DNA from: an uncultured Cytophagales bacterium
Lineage (GTDB): Bacteria > Bacteroidota > Bacteroidia > Cytophagales > Cyclobacteriaceae
Assembly: GCA_913057175.1 (NCBI GenBank)
Contig: CAJXNP010000007.1
Span: 241,001 to 305,000, forward strand
Length of the DNA stretch: 64,000 nucleotides
Direction of reading: 5' to 3'
The position numbers and the translations under genes were made by a program. The notes under the pieces are model-generated. The model did no database searches, had not been told where the DNA came from, and worked only from the letters and a program-made list of their open reading frames with translations. Shown piece by piece: positions 55,542-64,000 of this stretch; within the stretch, counting starts at the first letter, position 1, and every line of letters begins with the position of its first letter.

Positions 55542-56306
55542 ATGGGCAAAATGAAAAGAAAACTCGATGAGATCGAATACGAGTCAATGAAATTGACTAG
55601 GGACGAGGAGAAGATCATCGAACAGGCATTTAAGCAAAAAGACTGGAATGAAATAAAAAGCCATGATTCCTGGGTCATATTCAGGGTGATGAGCGAGTTT
55701 GTGAACGGGTTTGACCGTTTAGCAAGAATGGGTCCTTGTGTATCCATATTCGGATCAGCACGGACCAGACCGGGTGAAAAATATTACGATGTTGCCGAGG
55801 AAATTGCAGCGGATCTGGTTAAGGAGGGATATGGAGTCATTACAGGAGGCGGTCCCGGAATAATGGAAGCTGGTAACAAAGGGGCAAGTCGCGAAAACGG
55901 CGTCTCTGTTGGGCTGAACATCAAACTTCCGCACGAACAGTCTCACAATCCATTCATTGATCCTGAAAAGCTAATAGACTTTGATTACTTCTTTGTGAGA
56001 AAGGTTATGTTTGTGAGATATTCACAAGGATTTATCGTTTTACCAGGAGGGTTTGGAACATTGGATGAGCTATTCGAAGCGCTAACATTAATCCAGACTA
56101 AAAAAATTGGCAGGTTTCCCATCGTTTTGGTAGGAAGAGAATATTGGCAAGGATTAGTAGATTGGCTGAAAAGCAGGGTCTACGAAATGCATGGAAATAT
56201 CGATGAAGAAGATTTTGACCTTTTCCATATAGTGGATGAATCGCGAGAAGCTGTGGAAATAATAGACGAATTTTATACGAAGTATTTATTAACCCCCAAT
56301 TTTTAA
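55542..56306 (+). CDS. LOG family protein (TIGR00730-type Rossmann-fold)
   Basis: A 254-residue lysine-decarboxylase-like Rossmann protein. The signature GGGPGIMEAGNKGA and PGGFGTLDELFEALTLIQT (the PGGxGTxxE motif) are both intact, as in cytokinin-type nucleoside-5'-monophosphate phosphoribohydrolases. An N-terminal helical extension of about 60 residues (KRKLDEIEYESMKLTRDEEK) precedes the domain. The activity on AMP or other nucleotides is inferred from the family. The lytic transglycosylase gene begins 2 bp after its stop. Confidence 0.9.
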   Translation: MGKMKRKLDEIEYESMKLTRDEEKIIEQAFKQKDWNEIKSHDSWVIFRVMSEFVNGFDRLARMGPCVSIFGSARTRPGEKYYDVAEEIAADLVKEGYGVITGGGPGIMEAGNKGASRENGVSVGLNIKLPHEQSHNPFIDPEKLIDFDYFFVRKVMFVRYSQGFIVLPGGFGTLDELFEALTLIQTKKIGRFPIVLVGREYWQGLVDWLKSRVYEMHGNIDEEDFDLFHIVDESREAVEIIDEFYTKYLLTPNF

Positions 56307-56308
56307 GA

Positions 56309-57226
56309 ATGACAAAAGATTCTATTGCAACCATTTTATTATCTGTTTTGATTTATTTAGTGCTGTATGGAGTGTTGCAAAGATTTGATAAGCCTAATGA
56401 GGTCATAGAAAAGACAAGGGTTGAAGTTGCGCCTGCTTACGAACTCCCCTCAATTAGAATACCTGATGAAGTAACATTTGCAGGAGAAAAAGTGCCCCTT
56501 GAAGATCCCGATGTTTGGGAGCGACTGGATAGAGAGCTTCACGTCAACACCTTTTGGCACTCAAATACAATTTTTCTTCTGAAGAGGGGAAACAAGTGGC
56601 TGCCTGAAATCGAAAAAGTAATGGAAGAATATGGTATGCCTGGTGATTTAAAGTATCTGGCTGTCATTGAAAGCGATTTAACGAATGTAGTTTCTCCACG
56701 TGATGCGGTTGGCTTTTGGCAATTGCTGAAGGGAACGGCAAAGGATTTTGATCTGGAAGTAGACAACGAAGTTGATGAACGCTATGATCCCATTCGGGCT
56801 ACACACGCAGCATGTGGCTATTTGCGAAAAGCATATGAAAAGTTTGGTACCTGGACGAATGCCACTGCATCCTATAACATTGGCATGAGGGGTCTGCAAA
56901 GAAGACTGGAAGAGCAGGAGGTTGATAGTTACTACGATCTTCTATTGAACGAAGAGACTTCACGGTATGTCTTCAGGGCAATTGCTGTTAAAATGATCTT
57001 TGAAAACCCAACGGCTTATGGTTTTAAATTGTCAGAAGATCAACTTTATAGCAGGGAAAAATTAAAAGAAGTAAAGGTCACCGAAAGTATCAGTAATTTG
57101 CGTCAGTTTGCCTTTGATCAGGGGATCAACTACAAGATTTTGAAAAGACATAATCCTTGGTTGAGAAAAAATGAACTAACCGTAAAACGCAATAAAACGT
57201 ACACGATACTTGTGCCTGATGTATGA
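56309..57226 (+). CDS. Membrane-anchored lytic transglycosylase with C-terminal LysM
   Basis: A 305-residue peptidoglycan-cleaving enzyme. The N-terminal signal anchor is at about 7-24. The SLT domain (about 90-215) has the catalytic E121 in AVIESDLTN, then SPRDAVGFWQLLKGTAKDFDL, ATHAACGYLRKAYEKFG and TASYNIGMRGLQRRL, as in MltD. The LysM-like end (about 258-303; ITNLRQFA-type ISNLRQFAFDQGINYKILKRHNPWL) binds glycan chains. It would act in the periplasm. It is likely co-transcribed with the LOG-family gene, 2 bp upstream. Confidence 0.92.
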   Translation: MTKDSIATILLSVLIYLVLYGVLQRFDKPNEVIEKTRVEVAPAYELPSIRIPDEVTFAGEKVPLEDPDVWERLDRELHVNTFWHSNTIFLLKRGNKWLPEIEKVMEEYGMPGDLKYLAVIESDLTNVVSPRDAVGFWQLLKGTAKDFDLEVDNEVDERYDPIRATHAACGYLRKAYEKFGTWTNATASYNIGMRGLQRRLEEQEVDSYYDLLLNEETSRYVFRAIAVKMIFENPTAYGFKLSEDQLYSREKLKEVKVTESISNLRQFAFDQGINYKILKRHNPWLRKNELTVKRNKTYTILVPDV

Positions 57227-57277
57227 GGCATTCAAAAGTTGTATTTTTATAACTCAATTATTTACTAAAGTCTCAAA

Positions 57278-57520
57278 ATGGAATTAAAATTAGATATAAG
57301 GATAAACCAGCTGATTGGATTGATCAGACAACTTCCTTCAGAACAAAAATTGAGGATTAAAAAGGAACTTGAGAAAGAAATAAAAAAAAAATCAATTCCA
57401 GAGCATGAGGATCTAAAAGAATTACTGTTAGCTGGTCCCGTGATGACCGAAGAAGAGGAGGAAAATTTTAATAACTTCGATAACGCATTTAATAAATGGA
57501 CAAAAAGCTTATTTGCTTAG
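57278..57520 (+). CDS. Putative antitoxin of a VapBC-like pair
   Basis: 80 residues, highly charged. The N-terminus MELKLDIRINQLIGLIRQLPSEQKLRIKKELEKEI is a helical segment found in many PIN-toxin partner proteins of Bacteroidota; the C-terminal half is acidic (EEEEENFNNFDNAFNKW), as expected for a toxin-neutralising tail. Its 3' end overlaps the PIN toxin gene by 25 bp, which argues for coupling. No standard ribbon-helix-helix or AbrB motif is clear, so DNA binding is uncertain. Confidence 0.75.
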   Translation: MELKLDIRINQLIGLIRQLPSEQKLRIKKELEKEIKKKSIPEHEDLKELLLAGPVMTEEEEENFNNFDNAFNKWTKSLFA

Positions 57521-57885
57521 ACACATCAATACTCATTGATTATTACAGAAAAAAGAATAAATCAAAAACCAAATTCGTCCAGCTATCAGAAAAATATCAA
57601 TTTTCTATTTCAGTAATTACTAAACTTGAAATCCTCACCGGTATTAATGAAAGTCAAAAAGACTTCTGGAATAATGTTTTTGGAAAGATAGAAATCGTTC
57701 CATTAAATGAAAAAGACGTAGAAATTGCAGCAGATATAATTAGAACTCTGACAAAACAGAATAAAATAATTGGACTAAAAGATATTTTAATTGGCGCGAC
57801 CGCAGTTTCAAATAATCTGGAACTTTCAACACTAAATAATAAGGATTTCAAAAGAATTGGTGGATTAACCCTCATTGAGGATTAA
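57496..57885 (+). CDS. PIN-domain ribonuclease toxin (VapC-like)
   Basis: A 129-residue PIN domain with all acidic active-site residues: D9 (CLDTSILIDYY), E45 (TKLEILTGI), D96 (GLKDILIGATA) and the late N115/D117 (TLNNKDF). VapC toxins cleave tRNA or rRNA; the target here is unknown. The start overlaps the antitoxin 3' end by 25 bp. The pair is AT-rich (notably Asn, Lys, Ile codons), slightly more than its neighbours, consistent with horizontal origin, and sits between the transglycosylase gene and uvrA. Confidence 0.88.
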   Translation: MDKKLICLDTSILIDYYRKKNKSKTKFVQLSEKYQFSISVITKLEILTGINESQKDFWNNVFGKIEIVPLNEKDVEIAADIIRTLTKQNKIIGLKDILIGATAVSNNLELSTLNNKDFKRIGGLTLIED

Positions 57886-58024
57886 TTTACTAGAATTACA
57901 TTAGATATATTTGATGTGTCAAGTAATGCCATTAAAATATTATATTCTCTGGATCAGGAAAAGTGCATTAACAGTTTGAAAGGGTAACAGTTATATCATA
58001 TTAATTCCCAAAAAATAGATATCA

Positions 58025-60868
58025 ATGAAAGAAGAGGTACCGATAGATTTTTACGGTTTTGAAAATATCGAAGTGTATGGTGCCCGGGAGCACAACCTTA
58101 AAAACATTGATGTCAACATACCGCGAAATAAGCTTGTTGTCATAACCGGAATCAGTGGAAGTGGAAAGTCCTCACTTGCATTTGATACGATTTATGCGGA
58201 AGGTCAGCGACGATACATGGAAAGCTTTTCAGCCTATGCCAGATCATTCATTGGTGAAATGGAACGACCGGATGTCGATAAAATCGAAGGACTTAGCCCA
58301 GTCATTTCCATCGAACAAAAGACCATTAGCCGAAATCCACGTTCTACGGTTGGAACAGTTACAGAGATCTATGATTTCCTGAGGCTTTTATATGCAAGAG
58401 CAGGAATAGCCTATTCCTATCTTTCAGGAAATCAAATGGTCAAACAAACGGAAGAGCAAATCATCGAACACATCATCAACAATTTTAACGGACAGAAGAT
58501 AATTATTCTCGCTCCTATTGTCCGGGGTAGAAAGGGGCATTACCGGGAATTGTTCCAGCAGATCAGGAAATCCGGCTACACAAAAGTCAGGGTGAATGGA
58601 GCCATCGAGGAAATAGTTCCAAAAATGCAGGTCGACCGCTACAAAACCCATGACATCGAATTGGTCATAGACCGTGTGAAAGTGGATGAAAAAGATAAAT
58701 TCAGAATTGGTCAATCAATAGAGAAAGCTCTGAGCGAAGGAAAAGGATTGGTTTTTATATTGGATGATAATCAAAAGATCCATCATTTTTCCAAACAGCT
58801 GATGGATGCGGAAACGGGCTTGTCTTATGATGAACCCGCCCCCAATTCTTTCTCCTTTAATTCTCCCTATGGTGCATGTCCGACTTGTAATGGCCTGGGA
58901 CAGATTGAGGATATAACAAAGGAATCGATTATTCCGGATGATAATTTAAGCATTAGCCGGGGAGGAATTGCACCGCTTGGAGAATTCCGTGACATATGGA
59001 TCTTTAAGAAAATTCAGGCTTTGCTTAAAATCAAAAATGTGAATATCTCCACTCCCATTAGAGAACTTCCTGAAGATATTCTGAATAACATTTTGTATGG
59101 GGATGAGCAAATGGTTTCCGTGCCATCAGTAAAGTACCCGGGAACGGAATGGAACACCAAATTTGAAGGCATTATCAGCTTTCTGAGAAAGCAAAAAGAA
59201 GGTGGTTCAGACAGGATCCAGGAATGGGTCAATGAATATACTGTTACCAAAGTGTGCCCGGAGTGCAATGGAGCAAGGTTGAAAAAAGAATCTTTGCATT
59301 TCAAAATAGCTGACAAGAATATTTCTGAACTGGCGGAAATGAACATTGAAGAGCTTTCCACATGGTTTGTTGGGCTGGAAGACCGCTTGAATGAAAAACA
59401 AAATGTTATTGCTGCTGAGATTCTCAAGGAAATTCGAAAACGAATAGGATTCTTAATTGATGTAGGGTTGACCTATTTACACCTCAACCGACCACTTAAG
59501 ACCTTGTCGGGTGGTGAGGCACAGCGGATACGGTTGGCGACTCAAATCGGCACCCAGCTAGTTGGTGTGCTTTACATTCTGGATGAACCCAGCATTGGGC
59601 TTCATCAGCGAGATAATATGAAGTTGATCCAGGCATTGAAGGATCTAAGGGATTTAGGAAATAGTGTAATTGTTGTGGAACACGACAAAGATATGATGCT
59701 GGAATCTGATCATATAATAGATATTGGTCCTGGACCTGGCCTTCATGGTGGGAAAATTGTGGCGTCCGGTAATCCAAAAGAATTTATCAATAACCATAGC
59801 CTGACATCGGATTATTTGCTGGGAAAGCTGCAAATACCAATTCCGAAAGAAAGGAAGGATGGAAAGGGCAAATCGATCCTATTGAAGGGAGCGACTGGAA
59901 ATAACCTCAAAAATATTAATGCGGAATTCCCGCTTGGAAAAATGATTTGTGTCACGGGTGTTTCGGGAAGTGGTAAATCAACGCTGATCCACGACACCTT
60001 TTACCCCATCTTGCGACAGCATTTTTATAGCTCAAAAAAGGATCCGCTGTCCTTCAGCTCAATTGACGGAATGGACCTGGTAGATAAGGTTATAGAAGTT
60101 GATCAATCACCAATTGGGAGGACGCCGCGTTCCAATCCGGCAACGTACACAGGGTTGTTTTCCGACATAAGAAATTTATTTGCCAAGCTTCCTGAAGCCA
60201 AAATCAGGGGTTACAAGCCGGGAAGGTTTTCCTTTAACGTTAAAGGCGGCAGATGTGAAACTTGTGAAGGGGCAGGGATGAAGGTCATCGAAATGGATTT
60301 CCTACCCGACGTTCATGTACCTTGTGAAACCTGCAAGGGAAAGAGATACAATCGTGAAACGTTGGAGGTTCGTTTTAAAGGGAAATCCATTTCTGATGTA
60401 CTTGAAATGACCGTCGAGCATGCTGTAGAGTTCTTTGAAAATCAACCAAAGATATTCCGGAGATTAAAAGTCTTAAATGATGTGGGATTGGGCTATATCA
60501 GTTTGGGTCAGCATGCCACGACACTTTCAGGTGGGGAGGCTCAGCGGGTAAAACTTTCTACCGAACTTTCTAAAAAAGATACAGGCAAGACTTTCTATAT
60601 TTTGGATGAACCCACGACAGGTTTGCACTTCCAGGACATTCAGCACCTCCTGGATGTCCTGAAGAAGTTGGTCGATAAGGGAAATACGGTTCTGGTTATT
60701 GAACACAATCTGGATGTGATAAAAGTCTCGGATCATATCATAGATCTAGGTCCTGAAGGAGGAGAAAAGGGAGGTGAAATTGTTTGTACGGGAACGCCCG
60801 AAGAAGTAGCCAATAACCCCATCAGCCATACAGGTATGTTTTTGAAAAAGGAATTGCATATTAATTAA
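58025..60868 (+). CDS. uvrA: Excinuclease ABC subunit A
   Basis: Damage-recognition ATPase of nucleotide excision repair. 947 residues with two ABC modules. Walker A motifs are [14 protein letters not shown] (about 40) and [14 protein letters not shown] (about 647). The signature [24 protein letters not shown] precedes each Walker B ([11 protein letters not shown] and [11 protein letters not shown]). Zinc-binding Cys pairs are at CPTC/CPEC in module 1 and CETC/CETC in module 2 ([13 protein letters not shown]). All key elements are intact. It is transcribed alone; the rpmH promoter begins just after its stop. Confidence 0.97.
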   Translation: MKEEVPIDFYGFENIEVYGAREHNLKNIDVNIPRNKLVVITGISGSGKSSLAFDTIYAEGQRRYMESFSAYARSFIGEMERPDVDKIEGLSPVISIEQKTISRNPRSTVGTVTEIYDFLRLLYARAGIAYSYLSGNQMVKQTEEQIIEHIINNFNGQKIIILAPIVRGRKGHYRELFQQIRKSGYTKVRVNGAIEEIVPKMQVDRYKTHDIELVIDRVKVDEKDKFRIGQSIEKALSEGKGLVFILDDNQKIHHFSKQLMDAETGLSYDEPAPNSFSFNSPYGACPTCNGLGQIEDITKESIIPDDNLSISRGGIAPLGEFRDIWIFKKIQALLKIKNVNISTPIRELPEDILNNILYGDEQMVSVPSVKYPGTEWNTKFEGIISFLRKQKEGGSDRIQEWVNEYTVTKVCPECNGARLKKESLHFKIADKNISELAEMNIEELSTWFVGLEDRLNEKQNVIAAEILKEIRKRIGFLIDVGLTYLHLNRPLKTLSGGEAQRIRLATQIGTQLVGVLYILDEPSIGLHQRDNMKLIQALKDLRDLGNSVIVVEHDKDMMLESDHIIDIGPGPGLHGGKIVASGNPKEFINNHSLTSDYLLGKLQIPIPKERKDGKGKSILLKGATGNNLKNINAEFPLGKMICVTGVSGSGKSTLIHDTFYPILRQHFYSSKKDPLSFSSIDGMDLVDKVIEVDQSPIGRTPRSNPATYTGLFSDIRNLFAKLPEAKIRGYKPGRFSFNVKGGRCETCEGAGMKVIEMDFLPDVHVPCETCKGKRYNRETLEVRFKGKSISDVLEMTVEHAVEFFENQPKIFRRLKVLNDVGLGYISLGQHATTLSGGEAQRVKLSTELSKKDTGKTFYILDEPTTGLHFQDIQHLLDVLKKLVDKGNTVLVIEHNLDVIKVSDHIIDLGPEGGEKGGEIVCTGTPEEVANNPISHTGMFLKKELHIN

Positions 60869-60886
60869 ATTCTTTAGCGATTAGAT

Positions 60887-60916
60887 TTGAATTTCAAAAA
60901 AAGCCCCGTATCTTTG
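60887..60916 (+). promoter_or_regulatory. Promoter of rpmH-rnpA
   Basis: -33 TTG at 60887-60889, a 19-nt spacer and -7 TATCTTTG at 60909-60916, 26 bp before the rpmH start. Same -7 sequence as the rplU and tRNA-Gly promoters. Confidence 0.75.
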
Positions 60917-60942
60917 CAGGCCATTGAAAAATCGGATAGAAA

Positions 60943-61101
60943 ATGAAAAGAACTTTTCAACCATCAGTTAGAAAAAGAAAGAATAAGCACGGATTCAGAG
61001 AGAGAATGTCTTCTGTAAACGGAAAAGCTGTATTGGCAAGAAGAAGGGCAAAAGGAAGAAAAAAACTGACTGTTTCTGACGAAAAAAGAGTTAAGAGATA
61101 A
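60943..61101 (+). CDS. rpmH: 50S ribosomal protein L34 (bL34)
   Basis: A 52-residue, highly basic ribosomal protein starting [20 protein letters not shown] and ending VSDEKRVKR, with the RERM and [10 protein letters not shown] blocks of bL34. It is followed after 24 bp by rnpA, the common bacterial rpmH-rnpA order. Its own promoter lies in the short gap after uvrA. Confidence 0.97.
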   Translation: MKRTFQPSVRKRKNKHGFRERMSSVNGKAVLARRRAKGRKKLTVSDEKRVKR

Positions 61102-61125
61102 CATCTCAACTAATTTCCGGTTGTC

Positions 61126-61518
61126 ATGCAACATGGAGTTGAGAAACAAAGATTCACGCTCAGAAAATTTGAGATTCTTCGAAAGAAAAAATTAATACAG
61201 GAATTGTTTGAGAACGGTTCCTCTTTTTTTTTATATCCGTATAAAATTTTTTACTATCCTACTTCCAATCTGGAAAATAACCAGGTGCTATTCTCCGTTT
61301 CAAAAAAGAATTTTAAAAACGCGAGCACTAGGAATTTAATCAAACGCAGATTGAGGGAAGCCTACCGTTTAAATAAACATCAATTGACCATTGGTCAGAA
61401 CAATATTTACTATTGTTTGGCAATTGTTTATATTAGTAAGTTCGTTATGCCTTATCAGGAAATAGAACCTAAACTAATTGAAGTTCTGCGTCGTTTGAAC
61501 AATATTGAGGAAAATTAA
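61126..61518 (+). CDS. rnpA: Ribonuclease P protein component
   Basis: A 130-residue basic protein that assists the catalytic M1 RNA in cleaving pre-tRNA 5' leaders. The signature is the RNR-type motif NASTRNLIKRRLREAYRLNK (about 66-85), preceded by the substrate-cleft segment FSVSKKNFK. The start is ATG at 61126; the N-terminal KQRFTLRKFEILRKKKLIQELFENGSS is typical. It probably shares a transcript with rpmH. The S41 protease gene begins 12 bp after the stop. Confidence 0.95.
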   Translation: MQHGVEKQRFTLRKFEILRKKKLIQELFENGSSFFLYPYKIFYYPTSNLENNQVLFSVSKKNFKNASTRNLIKRRLREAYRLNKHQLTIGQNNIYYCLAIVYISKFVMPYQEIEPKLIEVLRRLNNIEEN

Positions 61519-61530
61519 ATACTGTTAATA

Positions 61531-63195
61531 ATGAAAAACATCAATTTCAAGACCATTGGGGTAAGTGTCGTACTGGTTTTTATGTTGTCGTTGGTATCAT
61601 TTGATACCCCAAATGAAAGATATTTCGAGATCTCAAAAAATCTCGATATTTTTTCAACATTATTTAAAGAGGTAAATGCTTATTATGTAGATGAGGTGAA
61701 TCCCACTCAGCTCATGAAAACGGGAATTGATGCCATGCTTGCATCACTTGACCCTTATACCAATTATATTCCTGAAGATGATATTGAGGATTACCGGACC
61801 ATGACCACAGGTCAGTATGGTGGAATTGGCGCTTTGATTGGAAAGAATAATGGGAAGAATGTCGTCATCATGCCGTACGAAGGTTTTCCTGCACATAAAG
61901 CAGGACTGAAGGTTGGTGATGAGATCCTCATGGTGGATAGTATTGAAGTAACTGACAAAAATACTTCTGAAATTAGTCAGTTATTAAAAGGGCAAGCAAA
62001 GAAATCCCTGGACATTACAGTAAAAAGGTATGGTGAATCTAAACCTCTGACTTTTCATTTAATAAGGGAGAAAATCAAAATTGATAACGTACCTTTCTAT
62101 GGAATGGTAACGGACGATGTTGGATACATCCAGTTATCAGATTTTACCCAGGGTGCTGGCAAAGAAGTATCCAATGCTGTTGAGGAACTGAAAAAAACAG
62201 GAGCAAAGAAAATCGTATTGGACCTGAGAGATAATCCGGGAGGCTTATTGGTTGAAGCAGTGAATGTTTCCAATGTGTTTGTTGGCAAAGGTCAGGAAGT
62301 AGTGAGCACAAAAGGTAAAATCACCGATTGGAATAAGTCCTACAAGACCCTCAACACACCTACAGATGCCGAAATACCATTAGCTGTATTGACATCTAGC
62401 AGGAGTGCATCTGCGGCTGAAATTGTTTCTGGAGTTGTTCAGGATTACGACCGGGGTATTTTGGTAGGTGAGAAGACATTTGGAAAAGGATTGGTTCAGG
62501 CTACCAGACCACTTACATATAACTCACAATTAAAAGTTACCACTGCTAAATATTATATCCCTAGCGGAAGATGTATTCAGGCCATTAATTACAGTGAGAG
62601 AAATGAGGATGGAAGTGTGTATAAAATTGCGGATTCTCTCAAAGTAGAATTTGAAACCAACAATGGAAGAATCGTTTATGATGGAGGTGGTGTAGATCCG
62701 GATGTTGAAGTTGACAGAAGCACTTATGCTCCCATTTCTTTAAGTTTGGTTTCTAAAGGTTTGATCTTTGATTATGCGACCATCTACTACTACAAACATC
62801 CAAAGATTTCCAGTGCTGCTGATTTCATACTTTCTGACAGTGAATTTGACGAATTTGTTACTTGGTTATCCGACAAAGAATACGACTACGAGACGAGGGT
62901 TGAAAAAACAATAGATAATCTGATAGAGGTATCGAAACGTGAAAAATATTTTGACAATATCAAGGACAAAATTGAAGAGCTGCGTCAGGATGTTCAGCAT
63001 AATAAAGAAAAAGATTTAAGGCAATTTGCGCCTGAGATAAAAAGTGTTCTGGAAGAAGAGATCGTGGCAAGATATTATCTGAACAAAGGCAGAATAGAAG
63101 CCAGCTTTGATGTAGATCCACAGCTTCAGGAAGCAATTCGTGTGCTAAACGAAAGGGAGGAATACGATGGTCTGTTGACAAGGGCGGATCAATAA
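61531..63195 (+). CDS. S41 family carboxy-terminal processing protease
   Basis: A 554-residue exported protease with an N-terminal signal anchor (about 10-25). An N-terminal helical region is followed by a PDZ domain (about 88-175; PYEGFPAHKAGLKVGDEI), then the S41 core with LDLRDNPGGLLVEAVNVSN and the Ser-Lys dyad in SRSASAAEIVSG and GEKTFGKGLVQ. The C-terminal 150 residues, with the acidic helical RVEKTIDNLIEV region, are an accessory domain. It degrades or trims periplasmic proteins. It follows rnpA closely and precedes the permease gene by 3 bp. Confidence 0.93.
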   Translation: MKNINFKTIGVSVVLVFMLSLVSFDTPNERYFEISKNLDIFSTLFKEVNAYYVDEVNPTQLMKTGIDAMLASLDPYTNYIPEDDIEDYRTMTTGQYGGIGALIGKNNGKNVVIMPYEGFPAHKAGLKVGDEILMVDSIEVTDKNTSEISQLLKGQAKKSLDITVKRYGESKPLTFHLIREKIKIDNVPFYGMVTDDVGYIQLSDFTQGAGKEVSNAVEELKKTGAKKIVLDLRDNPGGLLVEAVNVSNVFVGKGQEVVSTKGKITDWNKSYKTLNTPTDAEIPLAVLTSSRSASAAEIVSGVVQDYDRGILVGEKTFGKGLVQATRPLTYNSQLKVTTAKYYIPSGRCIQAINYSERNEDGSVYKIADSLKVEFETNNGRIVYDGGGVDPDVEVDRSTYAPISLSLVSKGLIFDYATIYYYKHPKISSAADFILSDSEFDEFVTWLSDKEYDYETRVEKTIDNLIEVSKREKYFDNIKDKIEELRQDVQHNKEKDLRQFAPEIKSVLEEEIVARYYLNKGRIEASFDVDPQLQEAIRVLNEREEYDGLLTRADQ

Positions 63196-63198
63196 TAT

Positions 63199-64000
63199 AT
63201 GTCAGAAATTGTATACCTGTTTCTCGCCGGAATTCTCGGTGGATTTATAGCAGGTTTTACAGGAGTTGGAGGTGGAATTATTTATATAATTGTTCTACCA
63301 ATAGCCTTCCAAAATAAAAATATTGATTATCAGATATTGGCGGCTGTCATAGTTGCCAATTCTATTTTTGGCATTTTTATTTCTTCATTGTTTTCAGTTT
63401 TAACTCATTTAAGGCTGAAAACCTTTTATTTAAGAGAAACGCTTCTGATATCCATACCTGCGGCTGTCACATCATCTCTCTTTTTATTATTTTATGTAAA
63501 CACGGATAAATACTCCTACCAGGCATTTAATGTATTCATCATTCTTTTAATGGGGCTTATTTTGATCATATATTTTGTCAAATGGAATCAAAAGAATGAA
63601 ATAAAAGTAGCTAAGCCTATTAATTATAAATATTCTCTGTCAGGAATGATTTCCGGGGCCGTATCGGCACTGGGAGGATTGGGGGGAGCAGTAACACTTA
63701 TCCCGCTTATGCAACATTGGCAAAAAATTGACATCAAGAAAGCCAAATCGCTCTCGCTAAGCATGATATTAATTATGACAAGCCTGATGACAACCATAAA
63801 CCTTTTGGAAGATAAAAAGATGGAAGGGTTTCAGGGTTTGATTAATTTTAAGGTCATTTTACCCATGCTTTTAGGAATATTGCTTTCATCTTCTCTGGGA
63901 GTTAAAATAGCTCATAAAAGCAAAGGTATCTTCATCGAATATACTTTTATTATTTTTACGGTCATTGTTTTAATTAATAAGATATATATCCTTATTCATT
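63199..64000 (+). CDS. TauE/SafE family sulfite/anion exporter, 3' end cut by window edge
   Basis: 267 codons visible and no stop reached, but little can be missing as the family averages 250-280 residues. Eight or so hydrophobic helices and two TauE repeats are seen: GFIAGFTGVGGGIIYIIVLP (about 15-34) and the second-half copy SGMISGAVSALGGLGGAVTLIPLM (about 148-171). Members export sulfite, sulfoacetate or related anions, but assignments are rarely tested. ATG 63199 lies 3 bp after the S41 protease stop, so it is probably co-transcribed. Confidence 0.88.
   Translation, partial: MSEIVYLFLAGILGGFIAGFTGVGGGIIYIIVLPIAFQNKNIDYQILAAVIVANSIFGIFISSLFSVLTHLRLKTFYLRETLLISIPAAVTSSLFLLFYVNTDKYSYQAFNVFIILLMGLILIIYFVKWNQKNEIKVAKPINYKYSLSGMISGAVSALGGLGGAVTLIPLMQHWQKIDIKKAKSLSLSMILIMTSLMTTINLLEDKKMEGFQGLINFKVILPMLLGILLSSSLGVKIAHKSKGIFIEYTFIIFTVIVLINKIYILIH

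Noticed and set aside
60869..61126. Possible replication origin near rpmH-rnpA
   Set aside because: No dnaA, dnaN, parAB, gidA or DnaA-box cluster here; the single DnaA box of the window is 32 kb away at nrdB.

Overview
The window is about 64 kb of low-GC chromosomal DNA from a member of the Bacteroidota, most likely a free-living aerobic member of the Cytophagales. The lineage call is an inference. It rests on two TonB-dependent receptors with N-terminal carboxypeptidase-regulatory-like domains, a LytS/LytTR two-component pair, an M23/M56 peptidase next to BlaI, a lipoprotein with an acidic export signal after its cysteine, free-standing S23-type four-helix-bundle proteins, few Shine-Dalgarno sequences with several TTG/GTG starts, and promoters of the TTG-N19/20-TAnnTTTG type. 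Nothing resembles a prophage, CRISPR array, insertion sequence, conjugative element or rRNA operon. Nearly all genes are chromosomal housekeeping or envelope genes.

Layout. 1-3.9 kb: truncated rlmN, a membrane-anchored EEP hydrolase, then proC, a PPP-type phosphatase and a macrodomain protein in one tight run. 4.1-9.6 kb: a complete tripartite RND efflux operon (adaptor, pump, TolC-like channel). 9.6-20.5 kb: mixed single genes (acetyltransferase-like, YigZ/IMPACT, polysaccharide deacetylase), a BlaI repressor with an M56-M23 fusion peptidase behind a clear promoter/operator, a DEDDy exonuclease with a NhaC antiporter, a FAD oxidoreductase, a hotdog protein, speA and a DUF2721 protein. 20.6-24.8 kb: TonB receptor, histidine kinase and LytTR regulator in one operon. 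24.9-28.3 kb: nrdB-nrdA (class Ia ribonucleotide reductase). 28.7-31.6 kb: rplU-rpmA, an ALDH7-type dehydrogenase and a lone receiver protein. 31.6-37.3 kb: an unrecognised helical protein, a DsbD-like reductase with a duplicated sensor domain, and an M20 dipeptidase.

37.5-38.3 kb: tRNA-Gly(GCC), an S23-family four-helix-bundle gene and tRNA-Leu(UAA). 38.6-41 kb: a TonB-C-domain secreted protein, a small secreted protein and an aldo/keto reductase. 41.4-46.4 kb: aceE-aceF-usp (pyruvate dehydrogenase E1 and E2 with a stress protein). 46.5-49.1 kb: SMR transporter, orphan MoxR ATPase, a second S23-family gene and several degenerate intergenic repeats. 49.2-54.2 kb: a surface lipoprotein and a large TonB receptor. 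54.4-57.9 kb: TIGR01777 epimerase, LOG-family protein, lytic transglycosylase and a VapBC-like toxin-antitoxin pair. 58-64 kb: uvrA, rpmH, rnpA, an S41 protease and a truncated TauE/SafE permease.

The most unusual signals are in non-coding DNA. Two S23-family genes are each bracketed by inverted arrays of short degenerate repeats. The BlaI promoter carries two tandem dyads spaced exactly 20 bp, and its mRNA is probably leaderless. There is a consensus DnaA box upstream of nrdBA and a large nested inverted repeat at about 55.3 kb. I found no gene cluster that I would call a wholly new system; the S23-gene/repeat-array association is the best candidate for follow-up.
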